Source of the DNA: Nymphaea colorata
Lineage: Eukaryota > Streptophyta > Magnoliopsida > Nymphaeales > Nymphaeaceae
DNA: 64,000 bases
Reading direction: 5' to 3'
Assembly: GCF_008831285.2 (NCBI RefSeq)
Contig: NC_045150.1
Span: 14,491,868-14,555,867, forward strand
The position numbers were made by a program, and so were the translations under genes. Below the pieces are notes generated by a model. It did no database searches, was not told the origin of the DNA, and saw only the letters and a list, made by a program, of their open reading frames with translations. This document shows positions 1 to 11,651 of the stretch, piece by piece; position 1 is the stretch's first letter, and every line of letters starts with the position of its first letter.

Positions 1-1104
1 GCCATCGTGTCTTAGTTGTATATGTTGCGACACTAGTCGCTTTAAGTTAGCATAACGGCCATGGAATGTGCCTACACCTTATTGTAACTTTGACCATGGA
101 ATTTTCGGTCCTATGACACAATGTGTTCTGTGACGGTTATATAAGTCGGTTAACTTCACAATGTCTTTTAACTTTGAACTAACAATGCTAACCCTCCATC
201 AACAGTGATGGTTGTTGTAGCTTGCACAGTGTACTGGCTAGCGACATATTTTTGAGTCCCTTGCACATGTTTGGAATGGATTTAGTACACAGCGACATAT
301 TCTTGAGTTCCTGACACATGTTTTGGAACAGATTTTGGGATCACTGAAGAATATTAAACGAGTGCATGTGTAGCTAAAATTCGAACATATAGTACCTGCT
401 CAGCATTTAATTCATTAGAAGATTAATTTTTTTTGTTAATTGAAATGCAGTTATGTTTCTTGAATAAAAAAGCAGAATATTATTCTTAACAAGTTCCACC
501 TAAGAGAATTTAAAAGTCTCACCGCAGGTTATACAAAAGACTTTACCTCCAGAAAGTTGTAAGCTTCAATAGTCTTCTTATATGTACTATTTTTCATAAG
601 CTCAAACAATGAGATCAGGTTACTCCGAGAAGAGTAGCATAACTGGTCGAGTTAAGAGTTTGGTGAGAGTCAGGCAGTCAGTTCCAATACCATGAGCATT
701 ATTCTCATGAACCATAAAGGTTGGCAGGAGCTACTCCTAAACTGAAGGGAGTGACCGTAAATTCACCTGGTTTTGATGTTTCTCTAGACCCTAGGGTAAA
801 GGGGACGAGTATGCCCCTCCTGCATGCAGGCGGCAGGTTCACTCCCGCTCACCCATAACAAAGAAGGGTTTTCTCCACAAGCAAGAGGTCCACTAAAATG
901 TCATGCATTTGAGAACAGTGTTTATAAAAGTTGGCCTGAATTAATTTAAGTCAATTTGAATTGTTTGGCAAACCTGTTTTATTCAGTGGCTGTTGCCCCG
1001 TGTTGTTATATAACTATCTTTAAATACATTCAAGATTTTTCTTTTCTATTTTTCACTTGTTTTTTTAAAAATAGTATACTGATTTAGCTTACCGACAGCC
1101 TGCA
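1..1104 (-). repeat. CACTA-like repeat end, copy 1
   Basis: The reverse complement of this stretch matches 37677-38870 closely along its whole length and stops at the same point, next to a shared motif containing GGCTGTCGGTAAG. The outer 350 bases hold motifs such as GCGACATATT and a GACGGTTATATAAGTCG-type palindrome. Gcgac-rich inverted motifs of this kind are typical of subterminal regions of plant CACTA (En/Spm) elements, which is the basis of the family guess. Two copies of a 51-base unit lie at 241-344. No transposase is seen, and the other end lies outside the window. It could instead be a non-autonomous element of another family. Confidence 0.45.
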
Positions 1105-1827
1105 TGTTGTTTCGCTTTGGGTTTGGTTCTGATTCCGATTGTTATAAACATTTATTAGAAACGAATGGTCTATAGAATGGATTCAGTTTCACTATTACCC
1201 AAATAAATATATATTGTTGAAGGTTCCGCACTGCATTCAATCATCAAGCAAGTAATATACTTAATTTGCTATTTATTTTAAATGTGCATTTGCCAGTGTG
1301 AATTCAAATTTTATTTTAAAATTTTATACGAACCCTATTTTGATTGTCAGGACCATGAAATGCATGGAAGTACAAAAAATTGAGAATGGGGCTAGAGCCT
1401 TTGGTGGAGTCATCCGTGGGCTGGTGTAGGCAGTTGCCCAAATGGTCCTATCAAATTTCTTTATTTTCATTTTTATGTAAGCTTTCAACTACTTGCTTCT
1501 TTATATGCACCAGTGACCCTATAGGTATGAGATTCTTTAAATTAGTGCCCCTAAGTCCAACATTCCTAACTCTAGCTACTGACCGTGGTTGGAGGTGGAA
1601 CTAGATAGATGATAAAATAATGAAGTTTCTGACAATTGATTGTACTAAGTTTTTTCTTAATCATGTAATAAATATGTTACCAATTGGCAGCTTCCCATTG
1701 ACCATCAGTGTCAAAAACTCAAGCAGCATCGATTGAATAAGTGAACAAGCGACATCCCATGACAATGCTGGTGGCTAAAGTTCAGTTTCTCCTCCTCCTC
1801 CACCCTTCCCTCCTCATTCTTCTTGAC
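1105..1827. other. AT-rich stretch, nothing recognised
   Basis: This has no convincing coding signal and no repeat match that I could see elsewhere in the window. Short open frames here have no recognisable domain. Confidence 0.4.
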
Positions 1828-3352
1828 TTTTATTTGAATCCCTTGAATATTCAGGAATGACCCGGCCAATCCAGTTTTTAGTCAACCTGATCGGATCATA
1901 TGAAAATCCCATCAAAGGATCTGTAATGGCCCACCAAGCAGGAAAGTTTCCATGATCTTTGAGAAAATTGATTTCTCACTACATGGATAAGCTCGGCCTA
2001 ACCCATCAACTTGTAACCTCAACCTCATCTTTAGTGGCAGTACCCAATTTTTTGACTGAACATCCCTTGAGTCACCGGCCTGAGTTTGATAGTGCCCATG
2101 TGGGCACTATGATGTGACTGGAACCGAGTCCAGCTTTATCACAATATATTTTTTTACTAACTGGTATGGGTAAATATGGTGCACACCGACCCACCCTTAG
2201 CTCCGCTGCTGCCCTTCTTACAATATAGTCCCCTCACAAAATGTTACAATGTCAGCTGGTGTCTAGAAATTAATGACATAGATAGTTGATTAAATTATTT
2301 ATTTAATTACCTATTTGACATTTCAATATAGCGAGGGGCTCCCTCGGCAGTTTCCCAACAAAAAATTACCCACTTGATATCACAAGCAATGGCTGCCGGA
2401 AGGGCATGCAGACCAATTACATTATTATACTTGAACATATATGTTAGGTACGGGAAAACTATATATGTTACAGTTAGAACTTGATAACTCGATTGCAAGA
2501 TAATCTAAGCAAAGTTATCATTTGAGAGCAATGTGCTATACTAGTGCAACTAGGGTGGAAGCGCTATGCAGGTTGATGGACATTTGGCTCTACTCACATG
2601 GGCATGGGCATTATGGGAAGCCGGATTTCAGTTTTCACTCAAACTGAAACTTGAAACTGGTTATGTTTAAACCCCTATAAAAAATCATACATAATAAGTA
2701 AAAAATAAAAATAAATTTTTAGAAGGAGAAAAAGGGTTTGTAAAAAAGTAAATAATCCAAAATATACACTTCATTACAAAAAAAGTCAAAAATACCCCAA
2801 CCCCTTTCTTTTTTTTTCCCCTTTGCTATACATTTGTGTGTACAACCTTGTGCATGTAACTCGATATTAATATATGTTATTTTATGTTCCCAAGAAAGAG
2901 ATCAGCATGGGCATTTCCCCACATAAAAGGCATATGAGAAACTTCAAATGGTAACTTGTGGGTCCGGTCCGGCCTTATACATGTAAAAACAGTATGGCTG
3001 GACCACTGATACAGGGCGCAGCCTAGTTTCTTGGATTGCTATTTTGACAAGTAAAGACTGGTCGAACACGACGAGCAGCCACTCATTTATTTCCATTATT
3101 TGGTTTGACAAGTAGAGACTAGCTGAACACAACAAGCAGCCACTCATTTACTTTCCACATTTAGTTTTCCAAAGAAAGACCAGCCTGATCCGTTCGGTGT
3201 CCTTTGACCGGACCGGGCACAGACCCTGTACTGACCGACATGAACCAATATCATTGGACATGGTAGGGGTGTATAAAAGGAGGCCCAGGCCATCGCCGAA
3301 AAGACCTCATGGGACTAGGAATAAGATTATTTAATAAATAAAGAACTCTGCA
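1828..3352 (+). repeat. Diverged copy of the A/B/C repeat family
   Basis: From about 1828 to 2640 the sequence follows 28290-29160 of block B in order, with shared words such as TTTGAATCCCTTGAATATTC and GATTGCAAGATAATCTAAGC. After a jump it follows 35610-36010. Similarity is clearly lower than between A, B and C, so this is an older or different subfamily copy. It ends at about 3352, where the gypsy LTR begins. The uninterrupted version of that site is visible near 36001-36012. Confidence 0.5.
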
Positions 3353-3764
3353 TGTTCCCCTGCATCTAGAGTCTGTATAGTCCTTTGCTTTGCAAATGTA
3401 CTTTCTTTGCTTATGTTGAGTCATGGTGTAAGCTTAGTGTTCACCTGTGTCGGAGTACCCTCCCAAAACGGCCCCAAGTGTAATATTGGGATTCCTTGTT
3501 TTGGATGGTCGGCATGGAATTCTGTAAGTGGCTTCGGCCATCCTATGTAAGTAAAGTTAAAAGCTTACTTGCTTCCCTCGTGATGTACTCATCTTGATAA
3601 AGTGAATATATTGCGAGTTTTCTTTCCACACTCTTCTGTATTTTGTGTCTTTGTTTTCGAAAAAGCTTTCACGTAATCTGCGCCCACTTGAACGAGGTGA
3701 AGGCTTGCGGCTTACTAGCGAGAGTTTGCCATGCCGCGCAGTCCGAAGAAGTCGGCCCGTGACA
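3353..3764 (+). repeat. 5' LTR of gypsy element
   Basis: It starts TGTTCCCCTGC and ends GTGACA two bases before a tRNA-Met-type primer site, giving about 412 bp with TG...CA ends. Its first ~85 bases recur at 6172-6259, immediately after a purine tract, which fixes the left end. Confidence 0.75.
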
Positions 3765-3766
3765 AC

Positions 3767-3780
3767 TAGTATCAGAGCCC
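3767..3780 (+). other. Primer-binding site of gypsy element
   Basis: TAGTATCAGAGCCC resembles the plant consensus TGGTATCAGAGC, complementary to the 3' end of initiator tRNA-Met, and sits just inside the 5' LTR. The second base differs from the consensus. Confidence 0.7.
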
Positions 3781-3860
3781 AGATTCTGCCCAATCTGGGG
3801 AAGCAATCAGAGAGTCGGTGTAGATTGTCGCGCCAACTTGCTGTTGTTGAGGAAAACGCC

Positions 3861-4935
3861 ATGGCATCCCAATACAATCTGTGAGGTGCCAAAGGCAAGC
3901 AGCTGGCCCATCCAGTAGAGATGAGCCCAGCCCATGACCAGGGAAACCTGGAAGGACGGTGAATAGGTTGGTCGCAGATGTGGCCACCCATGAGGAAGCC
4001 CTCGGCTTTGCTACCGAGACCTTTGAGAGATTCAAGGAGGGGATGAAGTTGATGCGGGAATAGATGGCCGAGTCAGTGGCCATGAACCGATCACTCTCTA
4101 ACTTGGTGAAGACCTTGCAGGACGAAGTTGCTAAACTTCGGGCTTCAAATCAGAGACTGCTACATATGAACTCAGCTAGTAGTAGCCAAGGGAGGACCAG
4201 TAGGATCGACGTTCAACATCCGGTGAAGAACAGTGGTAGCCAGGATGTGAGGGCGATCGACAACTTTCTGTTCCAAGTCGACTACTACCTGGACCTGCAG
4301 AACGTCATAGAAGAAGCTCTGAAGATCAAGACCCAACAATGTTGTTAGAGGGAGATGCTGTGGCTTGGTGGAGGCGAAAAATGTTGGACATCAAGAATGG
4401 GGACTGCACAATCAGGACCTTCGACGACTTCCGTAAACAGTTGAAGGGATACTTCATGCCCGTGAATGCTGAAAGGCATGCCTACAGGTTGGTTGCAAAC
4501 CTGAAACAGACTGGTGCCTTGAGAGATTACATTCGGGCATATCAGAAGATCATGTTGGACGTGCCTATGATGCCATAAAAAGATAAACTTAACTGGTTCA
4601 TCATAGGGCTCCAATCTTGGGCCCAAGCCAACGTGAAGAGATCAAATCCTGAGAGCTTAAAGCAGGCATATGTGGCAGCCAAGCGCTTGGCCGACACCCA
4701 ACACAGAAGCATAGATACCTTCAAGTCTACGAAGGAGTCCGACCACGACGGTAAGAGGGAGGAATGACGAGACAACAGAAGTGAATCGTCTCCCCATAAG
4801 GCAATCGACAGAAAACCCCTCTTTCGCAAGGACAACAATGGGCCACCAAGAGAAGTGACTTGTTGGGTTTGCGGAGGAAGGCACTGTACGCGTATTTGCC
4901 CAAAATGGGTGAGACCCACCGAATAGGCCAATGCT
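3861..4935 (+). pseudogene. Gypsy gag polyprotein remnant
   Basis: Gag forms the particle that packages element RNA. A coil-like N-terminal part rich in Leu, Lys and Glu (about 4064-4180) is followed by the retrotransposon gag core with a WWRRKM motif near 4369. A knuckle of the form C-x2-C-x3-H-x4-C lies at 4861-4899 (CWVCGGRHCTRIC). The likely start is the ATG at 3861. A frameshift lies near 4335. In-frame stops occur at 4576 (TAA), in the 4760s (TGA) and at 4924 (TAG), so no intact Gag can be made. Gag and protease share one frame downstream of the frameshift, as expected for a single polyprotein. Confidence 0.8.
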
Positions 4936-5829
4936 GTGAGGGCTACCGAAGGTGGGACTGAAGAAGGGGAAGGATCGAGGATTGGTGCACTTCAGCTTCT
5001 CAACTCACTGCAACGTGAAGAGAAAGCCAAGGTCACAACGACGCCTTCCAGGGAACTCATGTACGTTGAGATTCTGGTGAACGGAAAGCCTACGATGGCT
5101 ATGATAGATACGGGTGCCACGCACAATTTCATCTTAGTTGTGGAGGTGAGGAGACTAGGCCTCACCCTTGAGAGGGGAGAGTTGCGCATGAAGGCAGCCA
5201 ACTCAAAGGCAAAGCCCATCCATGGAGTGGCCCGGGATGTGGTTGTGAAGATTGAGAGTTGGTCAGAGAAAGCCATCTTCTCAGTGGTCCTGATGGACGA
5301 TTACCAGATGATTCTCGGCATGGAGCTCCTTAGTGCAGTGAAGATGGTCCCGATGCCGCATTTGCATAGTGTCAGCATTATGGATGAGAAGTCTCCCTGC
5401 ATGTTGCCAGTGGTAACACTAAGAAAAGACAAGGGCAAGGTCGCGATGATATCTACGCTCCAATTGAACAGAGGCCCGAAGCATGGCGACGAGATGGACT
5501 TGGTGGCAACCAGGGAAGTGCCTAAAAACTCTCCTGGTTTGGTCCCAGAGGCGCTTGCGCCTATCTTAGAGGAATTCGTAGGGACAATGCCTGCGAAGCT
5601 CCCTAGATGGCGGCCAACTCAGCATAAAGTGGGCCATGCCCCTACAGAGTTGAAGAAACATGCAGATCAAAGACGAGGGTCGATGGAATTTCGAGCGGGC
5701 AACCAAGTCCTTGTGGAGCTTTACGCAGACTGGGCAGACATCTTTCGTGGCGATGCCGAGCACGAATCAGAAAGTATGAAGGGCCATTTACTGTGGTCAA
5801 GAGGATGGGGAAGCTGGCGTACAAGTTAG
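4936..5829 (+). pseudogene. Gypsy protease fused to integrase C-terminal piece
   Basis: The open frame of 297 codons begins after a gag stop. It contains a retropepsin-like domain with catalytic motif DTGATHNF near 5107 and the downstream ILGMELL motif typical of gypsy proteases. The usual linker that precedes reverse transcriptase follows (LAPILEEF near 5560). Around codon 235 the text changes abruptly to an integrase C-terminal pattern (HADQRRGSMEFRAGNQVLVEL). RT, RNase H and the integrase catalytic core, normally more than 800 residues, are missing. The frame is open across the join, so the deletion left a chimeric frame. Confidence 0.8.
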
Positions 5830-6171
5830 ATCTTCCGCTAGACTTCAAGGGGCATCCTGTGTTCCACATCTGCAACCTTCAGCCCTTCTATGCCGATGCT
5901 GAAGACCCGGAGAGAAGCCAGCCATGGTGAGAACCAATCTTGCAACGAGCTCCTTCGACCCGAAGGACCACCAATTGACAGTTGGACCAGATCCTTTGGC
6001 ACAAAATCTACTACCATGGCGAACCGAAGCGATACTTGGTCAGGTGGGTAGACGAAGACCAGCCAACAATGGAGTATGGCTTCCGTTTGAAGCGAAGTCA
6101 TCCAGAAGATGTTAGGGTCTACGATGAAGCGGCTAGCGTAGAGGACGGCGCTTGTTCTGAAGGGGGGAGCC
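5770..6171 (+). pseudogene. Gypsy integrase tail and chromodomain-like end
   Basis: After a frameshift near 5760 another frame reads a typical gypsy integrase tail: the GPFTVVKR motif, then KLDLP and HPVFHICNLQPFY (5780-5890). From about 5982 a further frame holds YLVRWVDEDQ, which resembles the core of the chromodomain found at the C-terminus of plant chromoviruses. That domain directs integration towards certain chromatin marks. The rest of the chromodomain is poorly preserved, so that part is less certain. It ends at the purine tract next to the 3' LTR. Confidence 0.65.
6161..6171 (+). other. Polypurine tract of gypsy element
   Basis: AGGGGGGAGCC lies directly before the repeated LTR start at 6172. 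This is the position of the plus-strand primer in LTR retrotransposons. Confidence 0.65.
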
Positions 6172-6259
6172 TGTTCCCCTGCGTCTAAAGTATGTACAGT
6201 CCTTTGCTTTGCAAATGTACTTTCTTTGCTTATGTTGAGTCATGGTGTAAACTAAGTGA
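6172..6259 (+). repeat. Truncated 3' LTR of gypsy element
   Basis: It matches the first ~85 bases of the 5' LTR almost base for base (TGTTCCCCTGC start, then the run through GAGTCATGGTGTAA) and then stops matching. About 325 bases of LTR and the right flanking duplication are missing. Confidence 0.75.
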
Positions 6260-7537
6260 TGACAATTTCTTTCATACATGGTTATGGTTATGTATCTTCT
6301 GGTGAAAGATTTGGATAATTCCCAATGAAGTCTTCTTTGCTAATGCACGTTTTAATTTCCACCATTTATTGCAAACCTTCTGAAGGGAGATTTTTAGCTA
6401 TCGTGAAGGCTTTCTGGCTGTCGGATTGGTTCCTCACTTCTTCTATACTGCTTGTTCTCTATTTCCTTTTGTTTTTCCATTACTCTTTAGTTTCATTTAA
6501 TACAAGCTTTCTCTCTCTCTCTCTCTCTCGCTCCTGTGCGTGCCTGTGAATATATATATTTATACATATAAGATCATTAAAAAACATACCACTTCGGTAA
6601 GGGAATAGAGCCAGGCCTATTAATTTTTTTTTTCGTAATTAGTAGTATGTTCAAATATATTTGTTGATAAACATACATTAAGTTAGTTATTATTTATTTT
6701 ATTAATATACCATTATAATTAAAAAAGAAATGGCTCTTATAACATTAAAATTTTAATTGTAGAAAGAAGCACTTCTTTTTATAAAAGTAATTTGACTTGA
6801 ACATTATTTAGATTAAATTAGTATTTATAATGAACAAATTAGGAGATTCTCAATTCGTTGAAAATACTTTTTTACACAAATAAAAGAGATCTGTTGGTTT
6901 TTCTTTGTGACAGAAGTAGTGCGGGTGTGTGTGTGTATATATATATATAATTTACAATGACATTGCTATCTCTTGTAGAAGGACGGCGGTGTAGGTACTG
7001 TGAATAGCATTAAAATAGGGAAGGGGAAGTTGGTCGATCAAACCAAGGCATCTTTCAGATGTGGTTTCATTAGCATATCAGTCTTCTATATGCTTTTGTG
7101 GTGATGCTGATCTGTTTTGAAGTAGATGATATTTCTGGGGGACTTCCTACATAAAAAAGGACCAAAAGTTGTGGAAACTTATTCTTCTGCTTGAAGAGTC
7201 ATATTTAGCACTTGTTGAATCATAATAAAAAGACAGTCAATTGCCTCTGATGTAACAGATTTCGATTTTTCTTGTTGTCATGGTATTCATAATTCATGTT
7301 CTTCCATAGCCACCATATTGCCATGGGAACACAATCTTCCAACTTCACATAAGTATTTTGATTCAAGCCTTTTTATTCCACCTCCACGTCTGTGTCTCTG
7401 CCACCAAGTCTGGAACTGTAATATCAACGATGATAGAACTGTCATATCATGTAAAGTAATGGTTCCTATTCAATAGGGTGGTTCCTCTCTTTTTTGACTT
7501 GTCTACCACCGAAAGTGAAAATGTGGTGGAAAAAAGA
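6260..7537. other. AT-rich stretch with short microsatellites
   Basis: No gene is recognised. There is a CT run at 6509-6530 and a mixed GT/TA run at 6925-6950. It separates the truncated gypsy element from duplicated block A. Confidence 0.4.
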
Positions 7538-9426
7538 AACAAAGAAACAGCTCCATGCCATTTGAGTTCTCTTGCATGTATAGAGATAGAGAGAGAGAGG
7601 AACAGAGGAAGAGAATTTTAAATAGTAGTCCACACTGGTGAGTGGAATAGAGAGATGAGCTTACGGGTGCCCCCAAGTAATTTTTAGGAAATAAGTAGTT
7701 TTATATGAAATGAAACATGGATTAAACAATGCACCAACCTGTTAAGCCCAAAGAAAAAAGACACAAAAATACAATTGGCCTCATAGATGGCTCATTTTTT
7801 GAAATTATTGGATTGTACAAAAGGGTAAATTGATATGGTAGAAACTTTTGGTAAAATGGATTTAGGTTAAAGATTCATGACTTACCCATTGAGTGACTTT
7901 GGCACCAGATATTTCTAAAATGAGTACTACCATGTCCAGATTCAATAGATATGTTGTTATTCCTGGCTTCCTTCTCCTTTTAAGGGAAGGTCTATGGTAA
8001 ATAAAATCCAATGGCTTTTTGGTCCACCTTTTGAAATTGTAAACAAAAGCAAGACCTAGAAACGAAATGTTTTTTCTTTTTTTGTCCATCCTTTCGTCAC
8101 TTTACTCATTTCCCTTTCTGTTCTAGCCATCATCCAAAGCATTTGGATGATGAATTTTTGCCAACCAAACATATTTTTCAAAAATGTGGACTAGTGTGTG
8201 GGCCTCTTTAAAATAGTTTTTTTGCGGGAAGGAGGCCACAAGGGTTCTACCCATCTGATGGAGGTGACTCATAAAAATCAGTACCGCCTTTAAAAGGTGA
8301 CCATAAGTCCCATAACACCTGTTGAGAACAGCTAGCAGGAATAGAGGCAGGTATAGGTTAAGTGTCGCTATATTGATGCATAATTTTTTTTGTACGTCAA
8401 TATGGTTAATGATTAAAATAACTTTAATTCACATTAAAAAAAATTATAAAGACAAAATTGAAAATAGAAAAAAGTAAAAAGACTAAGGAGAATATTTTTA
8501 ATAAATTACCAAAATATTCTTCTCTCCTTTGATGGACACATAACTTTCTATTGTTAAGTATTGGTAATTACATAAACTTTAAAAACATTTTATTTTTATA
8601 TTAATATTTTTGAACAAATTTTCTCATTCTTTAAAAGTTGAAAAATTTATACCTAGTGTCCTTTATCTAGAATTTTGATCTTCTGTCTGGGCTCCTAACC
8701 CCCTATGCCGAAGATGATTGAATAAAGCAGTTAAGTGGGATTGCTGCTGGCTGGCCATAGGTTTGATATGTAGACCAGCAAGCGCGAAATATTGCAGAGA
8801 AAACTCTCTTAATGGGTTCACTCATTTACATGGAAGTCAAGGTTGGCACCTGCTTGACTTTGTGCTTCATCACATCTTGCCAAGGTCAGCTTGTTCTTTC
8901 AACATCAACCACGAGTCAAAGCTGACCAACGTCCGAAACCCGGAGCCATGTGTAGGGGCCAGCTGAATCATAAAGGCCATGGAGGCTCAATTGTTGGTAA
9001 ATGTTCGCCATGAGCCAGACCCGACTAACATTCAGTCGACCTTATTTTTTGTGTTAAGACTGAACCAATTAAAAAAATAAGAACACTCTATAGAGATCTT
9101 CTCTAGCATCGGGTGAGCAAGAGGGGTATTTCATACTATCGCTCAACAAGATGGCCAAAACCTTAGCCTTAGCTCCATTTTCCTAGAACCTATTCTGTAT
9201 CAGGTGTCCCACAATTGCAGGTTCATTCAAATTCAACAGAATCAGTTTCTATGATGGTAAATCCTAAAAAAAATGTACTTGTTTCAGCATGGGTAATAAT
9301 TGTGCAAAGGTCATCTGTTGACAAAGATAATGTCTGTTACTTGTAGGGTCAGGTTAGACATCTTCCCAGATAGATAGAAAGCACAATAGAAGCATCAAAC
9401 AAAGCAATGCTAGAGGGAATATATAA

Positions 9427-9433
<7 letters not shown>

Positions 9434-9462
<29 letters not shown>
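9434..9462. repeat. (GT)n microsatellite in block A
   Basis: About 14 GT units follow a short AT run. The matching site in block C (62118-62140) is a slightly shorter CA run on the plus strand. Confidence 0.9.
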
Positions 9463-9464
<2 letters not shown>

Positions 9465-11196
9465 TGAAATCACAGCTGTTTCTATGCTCGGATGGTCATT
9501 TTGTGTGGTTAAAAACTGCCATAAAAGTTGTATTCCATCATTGTAAACCATGGTCAAGCAATTGATCATTGCATATGCATCTTTTGCAACGGTTTTTATC
9601 AACACCAAACAAAAAAATAACCATCCAGCCATACAGGTTCGTCTTAATTGGACACAAAGGCCAGTTCAAAGAGAAAAAAATAGGCCAACTTTTATTTGAA
9701 TCCCTTGAATATTCAGAAATGATCTGGCCAATCCATTGTTAAACACCCATTTTAATCGTTAAACATGTTTAAAGTATGATGACATTCCTCTATTTTCCAG
9801 TCAACCTTCTAGAATAGATGGATCATATGAATTACATTATTACACAAGAATTTGTTTTAGGTACTGGAAAACTATATAATTTTAAGTTAGAACATGATAA
9901 CTCCACAACTTGATTGCAAGATAATCTAAGCAAGGTTATAATCAATCACCAAAATTTGGAGTTCATCACTAACTTATGGAGTTTGGTGCATGTTGGATGG
10001 AGAGTATATGCTTCATGCCTTCAAACTAATTAGAGTCCAAAAATCACCAAAATGGTTTTCAGCGAGAGAACAAGCTAAAGAAAAATAGAACCCTAAAGGG
10101 GTAATGGCAAATCCAAAAATTTCTGGCTATGGGGCAGTATTAGTTTAATTTTCAACTTTAAGGTTAATAAAAAGTTTTAAAAACTAGTATCAATGACTAG
10201 TAAGGGAAATTGCTTACAATATCCGCAATGTCACTCCAATATTGTTAAAGAGTCGTTTGACAGCAGGGACACTCATAAAATTTTCAAAATAAGAACAACC
10301 CCTAAGTAGGTAGACGGAAAGCGGGATGCTTAGCAGAAGTCTAACCGAGCGCGAGTGATTTGGTGCTACATTTCTATACTGCAACTGGAGTGGAAGCACT
10401 ATACTAGTTGATGGATATTGGGCCCCACTCACAGTCATCGATGCAGCCATGGGCTTGAGGGTAAGGGGAAAGAGGGACCTTCTGCCTTTCACTAAGATTG
10501 TGGGGTGACCTCCTGCTCATCTAAAATTAGAGTCCTACATACGTTATGTTATCTTTTAGGAAAGGGGTCGGCACATGTTTATTTGTAAAATATTAAACTT
10601 TGCCAATTGTTATTTCATCATTCAGGCGAACAACCTGGTATGATTCAAATACGTTGATTCAAACCAATTTTCACAGACAAAATACAAAATAGATGAAAAG
10701 AAATCCCCAAATTATGAATAACAGCACACAAACAATAATATATAGAAGCAAAAAAGAGAAGGAGAATGATGTCAAAAGATGATTACACGCTATTATAGAT
10801 AGCTTGGCGCGAGAGAATGGCCACAAACAAACAAACGGTCGACCGCTCTTTTAGGGGGTGTTTGATGATTTGTAATTTTGGTTTAAGAATGAAATGCAAG
10901 TCCAACTTCAACTCAAACATGAAACCGTTTACAGTCTTGAGAGTGGTTAAACATCACTCAATGCAAGACTTTGATAACATAAAATATTGTTAGTAGCCAT
11001 GTAATGACAGCCAATTACTGGCCATATTCAGATTCACCCACTTAACGGCTGAGAGAAAGATGAAGAAAAAAGAAGTATAAACTAATACTAGATGACAAAA
11101 ATACCCATTACTTTTTTCTTTAGTTTTCTCTCGTCCATTCAATATAATGAATCAAATAGTCCTTATGAACGAGTAGAGTAACATTGAATAATCAGA

Positions 11197-11236
11197 CTGC
11201 TTTTTTTTGCACCAACTGAATGTACACAGGGGCTAA
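11197..11236 (+). pseudogene. 3' remnant of aspartic protease in block A
   Basis: The last codons of the protease gene survive (FAPTECTQ pattern), identical in frame to the end of the gene at 31272-32624. They are followed by the same downstream flank. One extra G before the stop shifts the reading frame here. Everything upstream in the gene is missing: the preceding bases match 30440-30457, which in block B lie about 0.8 kb before the gene. Confidence 0.75.
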
Positions 11237-11583
11237 GGTCCAGCCATGAAAAAAGTCCAACACGTACAAATGAATTGTTTATCATAGGAACAAAAGTTCT
11301 AGACTTTTGTCACCTATAAGTAAGGGTTTTATTTGGTCATAATTGTGTGTTTCTGGTTATTGCATGTTCAACTCTTTCCCTCCCCCCCACCCCCTTGTGG
11401 ATCTAAAAGTTAGAATTTGAGAAATGAGATGTTTTGTATATCTTTCATTATCTTTTCTCTTAGTCTGACCACATTTGATCGTTTTGAGGTTTTTTTCTGT
11501 GTGAAACTGACAAGTCTTATAATAATGCCATGTTAATTCTTTTCAAATACGAGGTTGATGTTTTATTTTATTTGACTTCAAAG

Positions 11584-11651
11584 GTGGTGTTGCAAGGAAC
11601 AATAGAGGGCATCTTAGATTATCTTGAAAGGGCAGTGCGGATACATATAAG
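11584..11651 (+). other. Possible exon of an unrecognised gene in the duplicated block
   Basis: This is a 68-base open segment bounded by CAAAG/GT-type acceptor context and an AAG/gtagtt donor, and it reads VVLQGTIEGILDYLERAV. A 19-base segment at 11719-11737 is also flanked by cag and gtgaca and would extend the reading. The 68-base segment recurs in B (about 32961-33029) and C. The 19-base one is lost in B and one base shorter in C. I do not recognise the protein, and the splice pattern could be chance. Confidence 0.2.

Larger units (their letters stand above)
3353..6259 (+). mobile_element. Deleted Ty3/gypsy LTR retrotransposon with chromodomain-like end
   Basis: The parts run in canonical order: 5' LTR, primer-binding site, gag with zinc knuckle, aspartic protease, C-terminal integrase, a chromodomain-like tail, polypurine tract and the beginning of a 3' LTR. 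Reverse transcriptase, RNase H and the integrase core are absent, because protease-linker sequence is joined directly to the integrase tail near 5640. The 3' LTR stops matching after about 88 bases. A frameshift and several stops interrupt gag. The order PR before INT followed by a chromodomain-like end places it among plant Ty3/gypsy chromoviruses. It is non-autonomous and decayed. Confidence 0.85.

Noticed and set aside
4345-4931. Minus-strand open frames opposite gag
   Set aside because: They are shadows of the gag reading frame, which has recognisable retroelement motifs.
8718-8966. Open frame conserved between blocks A and C (82 and 95 codons)
   Set aside because: Conservation is explained by the recent duplication; no domain and no support from a third copy.
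9354-9632. Open frame with a His-Thr run
   Set aside because: It is a translation of the GT microsatellite in block A; no domain is present.
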